In this document: positions 23,757 through 32,748 of the stretch, in pieces | How positions within the stretch are numbered: the stretch's first letter is position 1 | How the letters are laid out: every line of letters starts with the position of its first letter | Source of the DNA: an uncultured SAR86 cluster bacterium | GTDB lineage: Bacteria > Pseudomonadota > Gammaproteobacteria > Magnimaribacterales > D2472 | Length of the DNA: 64,000 nt | Direction: 5' to 3' | Assembly (NCBI GenBank): GCA_902612915.1 | Contig: CACMFH010000001.1 | Coordinates: 92,214 to 156,213, forward strand | The notes under the pieces: model-generated | Told to the model about the DNA's origin: nothing | What the model saw: the letters and a program-made list of their open reading frames with translations, nothing else | Database searches by the model: none | Made by a program: the position numbers and the translations under genes

Positions 23757-25571
23757 ATGAATAAACTGAAATATTTAATTGCAGCGCTAATCATTCCTGT
23801 GGCTTTTTCTCAAGATTTTGATGACTCATTTCTAGATAGTTTGCCCGAAGACATTCAAGAGGACGTTCTTGAGAGAGTTGAAAGTAATAGTGACAAAGAA
23901 AAGCCATCATTTTTAAGAAATTCGATTATATCTTCAGAGTTAGAAAAAAAAGAGCTTGAGGATCTTAAAAAAAGAATTGAAGAGGATTTAAAATATTTAG
24001 AAGAAAAAATAGAAGATGAAGAGGATGATTCTTTGTTTAAGGAGCTCCCCCTATTTGGCGAGGATTTTTTTAAAACAATTCAATCAACCTTTATGCCAAT
24101 AAATGAGCCAAATCTTGATTCATCATACGTTCTTGATTCTAGAGATGTTCTGGAAATACAGACAATTGGAGATGATAGTTTTATAGAGAATTTTCCTGTT
24201 GCAAGAGATGGCTCCATTACTATAGAGGAGGTCGGAAAAATTTATGTTGCTGGCCTATCTCTTGAAGATGCTTCATCTGTAATAAAAGCTAGAATTGAAA
24301 ACTCCTACATTGGTACATCTGCATATGTATCGTTGGTAAGTATCAGAGACATAAATGTATTAGTTTCTGGAAATGCTTTTAATCCTGGTGTGTACACAAT
24401 GAGTGGAAACTCAAGTGTACTCCACGCAGTTAGTGTTGCTGGGGGTATAAACGATTTTGGAAGTTACAGGGAAATTAACCTAATAAGAGATGAAAATGTT
24501 ATAGAAACTCTTGATTTGTATGATGTTCTTATTACAGGCGAACTAAACTTTAAGAGTAGATTGAGAACAGGTGATATTGTTTTTGTAAATCCAACCAATA
24601 ATATAGTATCAATTGATGGAGCCGTTAAGCGACCAGCTAGGTACGAGATGCTTGATGAGCAGAGTTTAGGCGACGTATTTAAATATGCAAATGGTTTAAA
24701 AAAAGAAGCTGATTTAAATAACATAAATTTAGAACGTTATCTCGACGATTCTGTTAGATCTATACCTATTGTAAATATCTCGCAATTTGATGAAATACCT
24801 GCAAAAGATGGAGACAAGATTCTTATTAGAGAACATTCTTTTCGAAAAATTAAAGTATCAGGAGCGGTAATCAATCCTGGCACATACATAATGACAGAAG
24901 GATCAACAATTAAAGATGTTATAAGTAAAGCAGGGGGTTACACTGATTCAGCATATCCATTTGGTGCAGTATATGAAAATCAGGATGCTTTAGTAATTAA
25001 CAAGCGAGCTAAAGAGATTTTATATGAAGATTTTATTGACAATATAATTACACTAAGTCAACAGAATCCTGATGGTGGTTTTAATTTCACCGCTTTTATT
25101 GATCTTACAGAGAAGCTAAAAAAAACAAAACCAAACGGAAGAATGGTGGTAGATTTATTAGATGATGAATCTTCTAATGATATTTATGTAAAAGATGGTG
25201 ATTTTATAACCATACCCGAGCAACCAAATCATGTATATGTTTACGGAGAAGTTTCTTCTGAGGGAGCAATTCAATTCGAGTTCGATGAAAGTATTGAAGA
25301 ATATATTAATAAATCTGGAGGATACAAAGAAACTGCAGACAAATTGGCAGTATATATAATGCAACCAAATGGCAATACTCAAAGGTACGATCTTCAAAGG
25401 AACCTTTTTGAATCTCAAAGACGAAATCTTGAAATTTATCCTGGCTCAATTATTTTTATTCCAAGGAAAATTGATAATTCTGCTGCACGAAGAATTGCAA
25501 CTCAAGCTTATGTCTCAATTCTTGGTAATCTCGGAATAGCATTAGCTTCATTATCAAATCTTTCTGATTAA
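23757..25571 (+). CDS. outer-membrane polysaccharide export protein (OPX; Wza/GfcE-like, SLBB domains)
   Basis: A 604-residue protein with a Sec signal peptide (MNKLKYLIAALIIPVAFSQD; no lipobox cysteine). An acidic, coiled-coil segment rich in Glu and Lys covers about residues 60-95. The polysaccharide export domain follows (SYVLDSRDVLEIQTIGDD, residues 122-210). Several SLBB beta-grasp domains come next (VLVSGNAFNPGVYTM, VSIDGAVKRPARYEM, IKVSGAVINPGTYIM, VYVYGEVSSEGAIQF). A C-terminal segment ends the protein. OPX proteins form the outer-membrane exit for capsule or exopolysaccharide. The missing lipobox and long acidic insert set it apart from E. coli Wza. The YjbH-type gene follows. Confidence 0.87.
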   Translation: MNKLKYLIAALIIPVAFSQDFDDSFLDSLPEDIQEDVLERVESNSDKEKPSFLRNSIISSELEKKELEDLKKRIEEDLKYLEEKIEDEEDDSLFKELPLFGEDFFKTIQSTFMPINEPNLDSSYVLDSRDVLEIQTIGDDSFIENFPVARDGSITIEEVGKIYVAGLSLEDASSVIKARIENSYIGTSAYVSLVSIRDINVLVSGNAFNPGVYTMSGNSSVLHAVSVAGGINDFGSYREINLIRDENVIETLDLYDVLITGELNFKSRLRTGDIVFVNPTNNIVSIDGAVKRPARYEMLDEQSLGDVFKYANGLKKEADLNNINLERYLDDSVRSIPIVNISQFDEIPAKDGDKILIREHSFRKIKVSGAVINPGTYIMTEGSTIKDVISKAGGYTDSAYPFGAVYENQDALVINKRAKEILYEDFIDNIITLSQQNPDGGFNFTAFIDLTEKLKKTKPNGRMVVDLLDDESSNDIYVKDGDFITIPEQPNHVYVYGEVSSEGAIQFEFDESIEEYINKSGGYKETADKLAVYIMQPNGNTQRYDLQRNLFESQRRNLEIYPGSIIFIPRKIDNSAARRIATQAYVSILGNLGIALASLSNLSD

Positions 25572-25624
25572 TTTTGAATGATAATTGTAATTTGTTCATA
25601 CGGAAGAAATTTTGATTGTGATAA

Positions 25625-27592
25625 ATGAATACAAAATTAAATATTAAAAATTTTTTTTTCATTGTTGCTACTATTTCATCTTTTCATACAATTAGTGATA
25701 GCTATATATATAACTCATACAATAATCACGGGGTTGTTGGGTTAATAAATACTCCAACTGCAAGATTTTATGACAGTGCCGTTCATGGAGTTACTGTTTG
25801 GGATGGAGATCCGCCTCAGAAAATTACACTAACATCAAATCCTTTTGAATGGATGGAAGCATCATTTTTTTATACTAATATTCAAGACAAACCTTATTGC
25901 GATATCTTAACTGATGTTTTATGCCAACAAGACTATAAGGACAAGGGATTCAATATCAAGTTAAGAGTAAAAGAGCAAGGTGCGTTACCAGCAATTGCGA
26001 TTGGCATAAATGATATTGCAGGCACCGGCTTGTTTAGCTCTGAGTATATTGTTTCAAGCTTTGGCATAAATAATATTGATTTGCATTTTGGTATTGGGTG
26101 GGGAACTTTAAATGGATCTAATAAAAAATCTAAAAATCCATTTGGATATTTCAATGATGAATTTAAAACTAGGCCTTCAAATGTTGCAGATCAAGGTGGT
26201 CAGTTTCAAGTATCTAGATATTTTTCTAGTGAAGATGTATCGCCATTTTTTGGCATAGCATATGCTTTTAATGAAAAACTTTCATTTAAAATTGAAAATG
26301 ATCCAACACTTGCGCCTAGTAGCATAGGGTACAAAAAATCAAAAAGCGACTACTCTTTTGGTTTTGATTATATGCTTAACGAAAATTTTTCTATTGGAGT
26401 TTCCAGTGAAAGAGGGAATTATATTGGCTTTAAATTTATTTATAGAAATAATCCTCAGTCATCCTTTAAAGCATATGAGTATAAAACTTCTAATAAAATT
26501 GAGGATACAGATGATAAGTATACAAAGCTTATTAAAAACCTAGAAAGTAATGGTATTGGAGTTAATAGAATTATTGAAACTAGTGAATCCATTGGACTAG
26601 AATTAACGCAATTCATTCATCCAAGCTTTAAGACTATTGAGAGCATCATAAGATCTTCAACAAAAGAAGCAGGAATTAACAAAAATATAAAAAAAGATAT
26701 CCTTATAGCTGATTTAAAGGCAGTTAATGAGATTGACGAAAGTTTTGAAGCTAATTCTGACATCATATATGAGAGAATTAAGAAAAGTTCATTTAACACT
26801 TCAACAGGTTTTAAGTTTCGACCTTTCATTGCTTCAAGGGAAGAATTTTTTAAGGGAGCACTATTATTAGAAAATGATAGCGAATATAACTTTACAGATT
26901 ATTTATCTGTTACCTCTAATCTCAAATATTCTGTTGCAAATAATTTCGAAGATTTGAGGTATCCACCATTTAATACCTATCCTGCTCAAGTAAGGTCTGA
27001 CATAAAACAATACTTAAAAAATATGGATGAGGGACTTCTAATAGGTCGATTACAACTTGACTATAGACTTACACCAAAAACAAATCATCATATTTTAGTT
27101 TCTGGAGGTATTCTAGAAGATATGTTCTCAGGTATTGGGATAGAATATTTATTTTTTAAACAGGATACTAATTATGCTTTTGGTGTTGAGTCATTTAAAG
27201 TGAAAAAAAGGGACTACGAATGGGGGTTTGGACATCTAGATTATGAAAATACAACACTTACAGCAAACATGTACTACCGAAATTATGGCTTAATTCCATT
27301 TGATATGAAGATTTCAGCTGGAGAATATCTGGCTGGTGACGTTGGAACAACTATAGAGTTTTCAAGATCTTATACGAACGGAGTTAAATTTGGAGTTTTT
27401 GCTACATTTACGGATGTTACTTCAGAGCAATTTGGAGAAGGTAGCTTCGATAAGGGCATTTTTTGGAATATCCCAATTGCTGGAAACGCAATAGCATATA
27501 CTTGGCGCCCTTTAACAAAGGATCCAGGATCAAAATTAGTAAGAAGTAAAACATTGCATGATTTATTGATAAGATTTAGACCAATCAATTAA
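25625..27592 (+). CDS. YjbH/GfcD-type outer-membrane beta-barrel protein
   Basis: A 655-residue exported protein with an N-terminal hydrophobic signal (FFFIVATISSFHTIS) and the YjbH opening block NHGVVGLINTPTARFYDSA. Many alternating beta-strand patterns and a second barrel-like half (from about residue 410) match the family, which is predicted to form paired barrels working with OPX proteins in polysaccharide secretion (GfcD with GfcE in group 4 capsule). It lies 53 bases after the OPX gene. The aromatic-rich closing block (FWNIPIAGNAIAYTWRPLT) is typical. Functional link is inferred from family and adjacency. Confidence 0.82.
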   Translation: MNTKLNIKNFFFIVATISSFHTISDSYIYNSYNNHGVVGLINTPTARFYDSAVHGVTVWDGDPPQKITLTSNPFEWMEASFFYTNIQDKPYCDILTDVLCQQDYKDKGFNIKLRVKEQGALPAIAIGINDIAGTGLFSSEYIVSSFGINNIDLHFGIGWGTLNGSNKKSKNPFGYFNDEFKTRPSNVADQGGQFQVSRYFSSEDVSPFFGIAYAFNEKLSFKIENDPTLAPSSIGYKKSKSDYSFGFDYMLNENFSIGVSSERGNYIGFKFIYRNNPQSSFKAYEYKTSNKIEDTDDKYTKLIKNLESNGIGVNRIIETSESIGLELTQFIHPSFKTIESIIRSSTKEAGINKNIKKDILIADLKAVNEIDESFEANSDIIYERIKKSSFNTSTGFKFRPFIASREEFFKGALLLENDSEYNFTDYLSVTSNLKYSVANNFEDLRYPPFNTYPAQVRSDIKQYLKNMDEGLLIGRLQLDYRLTPKTNHHILVSGGILEDMFSGIGIEYLFFKQDTNYAFGVESFKVKKRDYEWGFGHLDYENTTLTANMYYRNYGLIPFDMKISAGEYLAGDVGTTIEFSRSYTNGVKFGVFATFTDVTSEQFGEGSFDKGIFWNIPIAGNAIAYTWRPLTKDPGSKLVRSKTLHDLLIRFRPIN

Positions 27593-27691
27593 AACTTATT
27601 ATCTAAAGATACGTTTAAAAAGTAGACATTTTTAATCTTATCTAAAAAAAACACATAAATAATTACATTTTTGCGAGAAAATGCAGTATTA

Positions 27692-27721
27692 TTGACGTCC
27701 GGAGTTTTATATATATTAAAT
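27692..27721 (+). promoter_or_regulatory. promoter upstream of the Gly-Thr repeat surface protein
   Basis: TTGACG (27692-27697) is followed after 16 bases by TATTAA or after 18 by TTAAAT. It lies in a 178-base gene-free gap, the largest near this locus. A GAGGGA ribosome site ends 7 bases before the ATG at 27771. The rest of the gap holds nothing recognisable. Confidence 0.45.
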
Positions 27722-27770
27722 ATGTGTGATAATAACTTCAGATAGCAACATATATTAGAGGGATATAGCT

Positions 27771-29012
27771 ATGAAAAAATTTTATTTATTTAGTTTAACA
27801 ATGCTTTCTTTAGGTTTAGCTAATGAAATCAATTCTGAAACCATGAATGAAATGGAGCAAAGAATTGGTCAGATGAGTGTGGTCGAACTTCAAGAGCGAA
27901 GAGCATATTTACTTCAAGAACAGGCAGCTACTCAAAATCCATCACGTTTAAAAGAGATCGCGGCTGAGTTAAGCACAATCCAAAAAGCTTTAGTTGCTAT
28001 TTTGGGTGCAGCAGTTATATCAAATGTTACTGATGATGGATATAACGATAATGTTCCACCAGTAATTACATTGAATGGATCAAATCCAGATACTACTGAG
28101 TTAGGTAATGCCTATACTGATCCAGGTGCTACAGCTTTTGATGAATTCCACGGTGAAACTCCAGTATCTGCATCAAGCAATGTCGATACATCTGCAGTGG
28201 GCTCATATACAATTACATATACAGCTACTGACCTTGATGGTAATACTGCTACTGCAACAAGGACTGTAAATGTTGTAGATACAACTGCACCTACTATTAC
28301 TATCTTGGGTGATAATCCAGCAACAGTTGAATTAGGAACTTCATACACAGATGCTGGCGCAACAGCAACTGATGCCTCAGGAGATGTTACAGTTGAATCA
28401 TCTGGTACAGTTGATTCTGATACACTAGGTGCTTATACGATTACTTATACCTCTACTGATGCCTCTGGTAATACTGCGACTGATACCAGAACAGTTAATG
28501 TTACAGATACAACAGCTCCAGTATTCACATCATCATCTACTTTTGTTGTTGATGAAGGTACAACAAATGTTGGAACAGTAACAGCTACCGATTTACAGTC
28601 AGTTACATTTACAATTTCAGGAAGTGATTTAGCTATAACTGAAGATGGAGTATTAACATTCGTTTCTCCAGCTGACTATGAAGCTCAGGTAGATGATCCA
28701 ACTACACTTCCATATGACGGCAGTACATATGATATTACTGCAACGGTAACTGCTACTGATGCTAGCTCAAATGCTGCAACTCAGGAGATTACTGTCAGTA
28801 TAAGAGATGTTGGTGGTGTCGACGATAATACTGAAACAGGAACTGCTACTAATACAAGTACACAAGGAACTGGCACAGCTACTGCTACTGGTACAGGAAC
28901 CGCTACTGGTACAGGTACAGGTACAGGAACTGGTACAGGTACAGGTACAGGTACAGGTACAGGTACTGGTACAGGTACAGGAACTGGTACAGGAACTGGA
29001 ACAGGTACTTAA
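27771..29012 (+). CDS. secreted Ig-like (DUF5011/HYR-type) protein with C-terminal Gly-Thr repeat tail
   Basis: A 413-residue exported protein. Residues 1-22 form a signal peptide and 25-80 a helical, Glu/Gln-rich segment. Two Ig-like domains of the DUF5011 type follow (PVITLNGSNPDTTELG... and PTITILGDNPATVELG..., each ending in GNTATxTRTVNV). A cadherin-like domain comes next (FTSSSTFVVDEGTTNVGTV to ITVSIRDV), then a Thr/Gly/Ala tail ending in 17 uninterrupted Gly-Thr units and a stop. No sortase, PEP-CTERM or type IX signal follows. It may be a surface-layer or adhesion protein, possibly glycosylated on the threonines; function is unknown. A strong own promoter and RBS are present. Confidence 0.75.
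   Translation: MKKFYLFSLTMLSLGLANEINSETMNEMEQRIGQMSVVELQERRAYLLQEQAATQNPSRLKEIAAELSTIQKALVAILGAAVISNVTDDGYNDNVPPVITLNGSNPDTTELGNAYTDPGATAFDEFHGETPVSASSNVDTSAVGSYTITYTATDLDGNTATATRTVNVVDTTAPTITILGDNPATVELGTSYTDAGATATDASGDVTVESSGTVDSDTLGAYTITYTSTDASGNTATDTRTVNVTDTTAPVFTSSSTFVVDEGTTNVGTVTATDLQSVTFTISGSDLAITEDGVLTFVSPADYEAQVDDPTTLPYDGSTYDITATVTATDASSNAATQEITVSIRDVGGVDDNTETGTATNTSTQGTGTATATGTGTATGTGTGTGTGTGTGTGTGTGTGTGTGTGTGTGTGT
28890..29009 (+). repeat. in-frame hexanucleotide repeat (Gly-Thr)n
   Basis: Twenty hexamers of the GGTACA type (variants GGAACT, GGTACT, GGAACA, GCTACT) run to the stop codon; the 17 from 28908 all encode Gly-Thr. Unit length is a multiple of three, so slippage would change tail length without breaking the frame. 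Synonymous mixing (ggt/gga, aca/act) shows it is not a fresh expansion throughout. Confidence 0.95.
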
Positions 29013-29025
29013 TAGAAATTAATTT

Positions 29026-29301
29026 GTGAGCCTTGGAAAAAAAGATATTGTAAAAAATATCTCATCCAAGGCTCAAATTTCTTCTTCTCTTAGTTCTAAA
29101 ATATTAGAAGGCTTCTTAAAAATCGTTTCTACCGAATCCAAGAATAATCCAGTAAAAATCTCTAATTTTGGAACTTTCTACTATCATAAGACTCCAAAAA
29201 GACTTGGTAGAAATCCAAAGACCAAAGAAGAATTTGTAATAGGCAGTAGATTAAAGCTTTCACTTAAAGTTTCAAGCAATATCAGAGATTTAATAAATTA
29301 A
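29026..29301 (+). CDS. ihfA: HU/IHF-family DNA-bending protein, probably IHF alpha
   Basis: A 91-residue histone-like protein with KKDIVKNISSKAQISSS, SNFGTF and the DNA-inserting arm KRLGRNPKTKEEFVI, matching IHF/HU. Position downstream of pheT (though separated by three secretion and surface genes) is that of ihfA in gammaproteobacteria. The arm lacks the usual late IPI/RRVV wording, so HU cannot be excluded. It starts at GTG 29026, 13 bases after the repeat protein's stop, with no clear ribosome site. IHF bends DNA at promoters, recombination sites and the origin. Confidence 0.82.
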   Translation: MSLGKKDIVKNISSKAQISSSLSSKILEGFLKIVSTESKNNPVKISNFGTFYYHKTPKRLGRNPKTKEEFVIGSRLKLSLKVSSNIRDLIN

Positions 29302-29310
29302 TGATTAGTT

Positions 29311-29387
29311 TGGTCGGGATGGCCGGATTTGAACCGACGACCACTACACCCCCAGTGTAGTGCGCTACCAGGCTGCGCTACATCCCG
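29311..29387 (-). tRNA. tRNA-Pro (GGG)
   Basis: On the minus strand the acceptor CGGGATG pairs perfectly with CATCCCG. The anticodon stem CTACA/TGTAG encloses loop CTGGGGG with anticodon GGG, the T-arm is GTCGG-TTCAAAT-CCGGC, the discriminator is A and CCA is encoded (29311-29313). It lies convergent to the ihfA-like gene, 9 bases from its stop. Confidence 0.96.
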
Positions 29388-29450
29388 AAAAAATAATATA
29401 TAATGATATTCTCTAATTTTATAGTTTTTTAGAAAATAACATAGAAACCA

Positions 29451-31232
29451 ATGAAATTAATATTCATCTTTACATTTTTTTTTATATCTTTTAATTCCCT
29501 TTCTGATTATCAAGTTAAAACTTTTTCTGGCGTTGTTGATGGATATAAAAAAGGGAGAGTTTTGTATTGGGATGACATTCCTTATGCTGAACCACCGATA
29601 GGTAAATTAAGATGGAAATCACCGAGAGAAATAAATAAACCTGATCATATTATATTACCAAAGGATGAAAACTATTGTGTCCAAAGACCATCTTCTCTTG
29701 GTGGTCCAGGAGGAAGTGGACTTTATGTTGGACAAGAGGATTGTTTATATTTAGATATTTCAGCACCTTTAAAAAACAAAAAAAAAAAATTATTACCTGT
29801 AATGTTCTGGATACATGGTGGAGGCAATACATCTGGATTAAAAGATTTGTATGATTTTAATAAATTGGTTAAAAGACATAATGTTCTTGTTGTTAGAATT
29901 AATTACAGACTTGGTCCATTTGGTTGGTTCTATCATCCTTCAATACAAGAGCTTCAAAGTGATAATGATAAAACATCAAATTTTGGAACGCTTGATATCA
30001 TAGCCGCACTAAACTGGGTAAAGAAGAACATAGAGTTATTTGGAGGTGACCCTGAAAATGTAACAGTTTTTGGTGAGTCAGCAGGAGGCCATAATGTCTT
30101 TTCTTTATTGGTATCTGACAAATCAGAGGGGCTATTTCATAAAGCGATATCCATGTCTGGCTACACAACTTCAATATCTCCATTTGATGCTTATAAACAA
30201 GATAAAAAATCGTCAACATCATCCTATACAAGCTCAGAAATTGTAAAAAAAATTATAAATGATCTAGATAATCAAAAAGAATTTTATTCGAATAAAGAAA
30301 TTAGAAAAATTTTATTGAACCTATCTACAAAAGATTTCTTCAAATACTATGCTAATCGTGAGACTTATGAAGAAATTCCGTTGTTAACATCAGATGGGAT
30401 TGTTGTACCAGAAATTGGACTCAAATCAGCTCTTTCTAAAAAGAAATATGTTAATAATGTTCCAACAATTGTTGGTTCGAATAGAGATGAAGTTAAATTA
30501 TGGTTAGCTACAGCAGAATATTTTGTTAATTTGGATTATTCTGCTGTGGGAAACTTACTTAATATTCCAAAAGTATCACTAAAAAATGAGGATGCATTTG
30601 AAGCTTTTAATTATTATAGAAGTGCAGCATGGAAAATTAGAGGAGTAGATATTCCTCTAGAAGGACTTCATAAATCAGGAAATAATAATCTTTATGCTTA
30701 TAGATATGATTGGGACGATCACAGAAGATATGTTGTTGCAGACTTTAAAGAGCTTATCGGTGCAGCTCATGCAACAGAAATACCTCTTTTGACTGGCAAT
30801 TCAAAACTTGTTGGAGGATATCCATTGTCTGATTTAATTTATCCCAAAGGGAGATCAAAATACTTTACATCTAAGAATATGATGCTGTTTTGGGCTAACT
30901 TCGCAAAAAATGGTAAGCCTGGAGAATCAACAAACGGTTTAAGATGGAACTCTATTGTAAATGATGACGAGTTTGGTTCATCTTATATTGTGCTTGATAA
31001 TAAAAAAAATTTAGGTATGAAATCTCACAATAATACTTTTAAATCACTTGCAAGGGAACTATATCAAGATTCAAGGGTAAATGATTTGGAGAAATGTGTA
31101 ATCTTGTTACAGATGTTCACATTTGTTGGAAATGACGTGTATGATGAAAATATTGGAAATTATCCTGGTAGTTGTGACAGACAAGATTCTGAAAATTTTC
31201 TAATTGAAAATGCCAGTTTTATAGAATATTAA
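29451..31232 (+). CDS. secreted type B carboxylesterase / lipase-like alpha/beta hydrolase
   Basis: A 593-residue protein with a signal peptide (LIFIFTFFFISFNSLS) and the type B carboxylesterase fold. Visible are GRVLYWDDIPYAEPPIGKLR, the oxyanion loop FWIHGGGNTSG, nucleophile Ser210 in FGESAGGHN, the acid in GSNRDEVKLW and the histidine in GAAHATEIPLLTG. It would hydrolyse esters in the periplasm; substrate unknown. The stop overlaps the convergent TerB-like gene by 4 bases. A TATAAT lies about 40 bases upstream (29399-29404) with no clear RBS. Confidence 0.88.
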   Translation: MKLIFIFTFFFISFNSLSDYQVKTFSGVVDGYKKGRVLYWDDIPYAEPPIGKLRWKSPREINKPDHIILPKDENYCVQRPSSLGGPGGSGLYVGQEDCLYLDISAPLKNKKKKLLPVMFWIHGGGNTSGLKDLYDFNKLVKRHNVLVVRINYRLGPFGWFYHPSIQELQSDNDKTSNFGTLDIIAALNWVKKNIELFGGDPENVTVFGESAGGHNVFSLLVSDKSEGLFHKAISMSGYTTSISPFDAYKQDKKSSTSSYTSSEIVKKIINDLDNQKEFYSNKEIRKILLNLSTKDFFKYYANRETYEEIPLLTSDGIVVPEIGLKSALSKKKYVNNVPTIVGSNRDEVKLWLATAEYFVNLDYSAVGNLLNIPKVSLKNEDAFEAFNYYRSAAWKIRGVDIPLEGLHKSGNNNLYAYRYDWDDHRRYVVADFKELIGAAHATEIPLLTGNSKLVGGYPLSDLIYPKGRSKYFTSKNMMLFWANFAKNGKPGESTNGLRWNSIVNDDEFGSSYIVLDNKKNLGMKSHNNTFKSLARELYQDSRVNDLEKCVILLQMFTFVGNDVYDENIGNYPGSCDRQDSENFLIENASFIEY

Positions 31233-31666
31233 TTCTTAGCATCGTGCTTGAGCTTCAACACTTCAATACCTTTGATTTTTATTAAATCAGCAACTCTTCT
31301 TACTAATTTCTCTTCATCCACATCTAGCTTTCCATCTGCAAAAGCTGTCTTCCAAAGAGTTTTTAAAAGATCCTTCTTTTGATCTTTTGAATAGTTCTTA
31401 TTAATGTCCTCTATAAATTCGTGGAAAGATACACTGTCCTTGCTATAAGTATCAATAATACTCCAAATTTCATTTTTATCACGACCTACTTTATTAGCAA
31501 TGTTTTCAATTTCCAACATGAGAACAGATAATTCTTCTTTACTTATTTCACCATCAGATCTTGCTACCTCATATGCTAAAACTACAGCAGTTAGCTCCAA
31601 TTCAAATGATAATTTTTCCATTGAATCTGAATTTACTTTTTTTTCTTTCTTAAAAAATTTAAACAT
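31229..31666 (-). CDS. TerB-like (tellurite-resistance/DjlA N-domain type) helical protein
   Basis: A 145-residue, all-helical acidic protein with two TerB-type repeats: LAYEVARSDGEISKEELSVL and AFADGKLDVDEEKLVRRVAD. Both carry the Asp-Gly-x-Ile/Leu-x-x-x-Glu metal-binding pattern of the family. Its role in cells without other ter genes is unclear, and no ter operon is nearby. It is transcribed after wecA on the minus strand (12-base gap). The basic N-terminus (FKFFKKEKK) may interact with membrane or nucleic acid. Confidence 0.75.
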   Translation of the reverse strand: MFKFFKKEKKVNSDSMEKLSFELELTAVVLAYEVARSDGEISKEELSVLMLEIENIANKVGRDKNEIWSIIDTYSKDSVSFHEFIEDINKNYSKDQKKDLLKTLWKTAFADGKLDVDEEKLVRRVADLIKIKGIEVLKLKHDAKN

Positions 31667-31678
31667 TAAAAATTACTC

Positions 31679-32728
31679 TCATACGTGATTCTTTTTAAAG
31701 AATATACCTGCATAAAGATAATAAATACAGGCATATATTAAGAATAATAATGTTGAAGTATATGATCTTAGATATATCTCGAATAATATTCCTAAAATAC
31801 CAGTGATGAAAGTTACAGACAATATAATCAAAAGAGTGCCTCTTGATGAATATTTTTGCATTAATTTATGGTGAATGTGATTTCTGTCAGCTGAACTCCA
31901 ACTTTTACCTTTACTAGTTCTTGAAAAGATTAAACCAATACAGTCAAGAAGAGGTATCGCAACAAACCACAGCACTGTAATTGGCCTTATGCTGTAAATT
32001 TCACTTTGTGAAGAGTAAATTGCAATCCATGCAACCCAAAATCCAACAAGATTTGAGCCACTATCACCTAAAAAAACACCTCTTTTTTTACCAAATACTC
32101 CTAAGTTAAATAATACAAAGCCTATCATTGATCCAATAATTAGAACTAACATAGAGTCATATATTAATCCTGAGTAAAAGCCTATAAACATCAACGCCAT
32201 CATTGCACAACCAGAACATAACCCATTAATACCATCCATCATATTAAATGCATTCATAATTCCTACGACGCAAAAGATTGTGAACGGAATACTAAAAATT
32301 CCAAGCTTTAGATCTCCAAATCCTAATAAATTTCCTAATGATTCTAAATAAACCCCCGTTGATAAAATAAGATAAATCGAAAGAGAGATTTGAATTAAAA
32401 TTCTAAAAATTGGATTTATGCCTTTAAAATCATCAATTAAAAATATTGCTAAAAGCGGTATTGAGATCACCATTAACTGAAAAGTAAATTCTGGAACATA
32501 TCCTGTAAGATTATTTAAATCAATATAAAGTTTGCCTGAAATTAATAGAGCAATTAAAATACCTAAACCTCCGGTTAGTGGCGTTGGTCTTTTATGAAAC
32601 TTTCTGCTTCTGTCTGGTAAATCAACAAGAATATTATATCTTTTAGCATAATTTCTAAGTATAGAATTTACTGTCATTGATGCAATTATGCTTATAATTA
32701 TGTAATCTAATATTATTGTTAAATCCAT
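31679..32728 (-). CDS. wecA: undecaprenyl-phosphate GlcNAc-1-phosphate transferase (WecA-like)
   Basis: A 349-residue polytopic membrane enzyme of the MraY/WecA family. KFHKRPTPLTGGLGI, the first aspartate pair in FLIDDFKG, NAFNMMDGINGL, VFLGDSGSNLVG and the cytoplasmic HIHH motif in SADRNHIHHKL are all present. It links a sugar-1-phosphate to undecaprenyl phosphate to start O-antigen units and is the only initiating transferase in this window, so it probably serves the 721-19252 cluster. A TATAAA lies 8 bases before its ATG, with no Shine-Dalgarno. Confidence 0.92.
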   Translation of the reverse strand: MDLTIILDYIIISIIASMTVNSILRNYAKRYNILVDLPDRSRKFHKRPTPLTGGLGILIALLISGKLYIDLNNLTGYVPEFTFQLMVISIPLLAIFLIDDFKGINPIFRILIQISLSIYLILSTGVYLESLGNLLGFGDLKLGIFSIPFTIFCVVGIMNAFNMMDGINGLCSGCAMMALMFIGFYSGLIYDSMLVLIIGSMIGFVLFNLGVFGKKRGVFLGDSGSNLVGFWVAWIAIYSSQSEIYSIRPITVLWFVAIPLLDCIGLIFSRTSKGKSWSSADRNHIHHKLMQKYSSRGTLLIILSVTFITGILGILFEIYLRSYTSTLLFLIYACIYYLYAGIFFKKNHV

Positions 32729-32748
32729 TTATATATTTTATAACTAAT

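Noticed and set aside
27593..27770. Possible riboswitch or small RNA in the 178-base gap
   Set aside because: No stable GC stem, T-box or known aptamer pattern seen; only a promoter and RBS could be supported.
28860..29012. Tandem repeats considered as a CRISPR or satellite array
   Set aside because: The hexamer units are contiguous, without spacers, in frame with the secreted protein and end at its stop codon; they are coding repeats.
28807..29022. Alternative reading of the repeat region (Val-Gln repeats)
   Set aside because: It is the +1 frame of the Gly-Thr tail, has no start signal and no family match.
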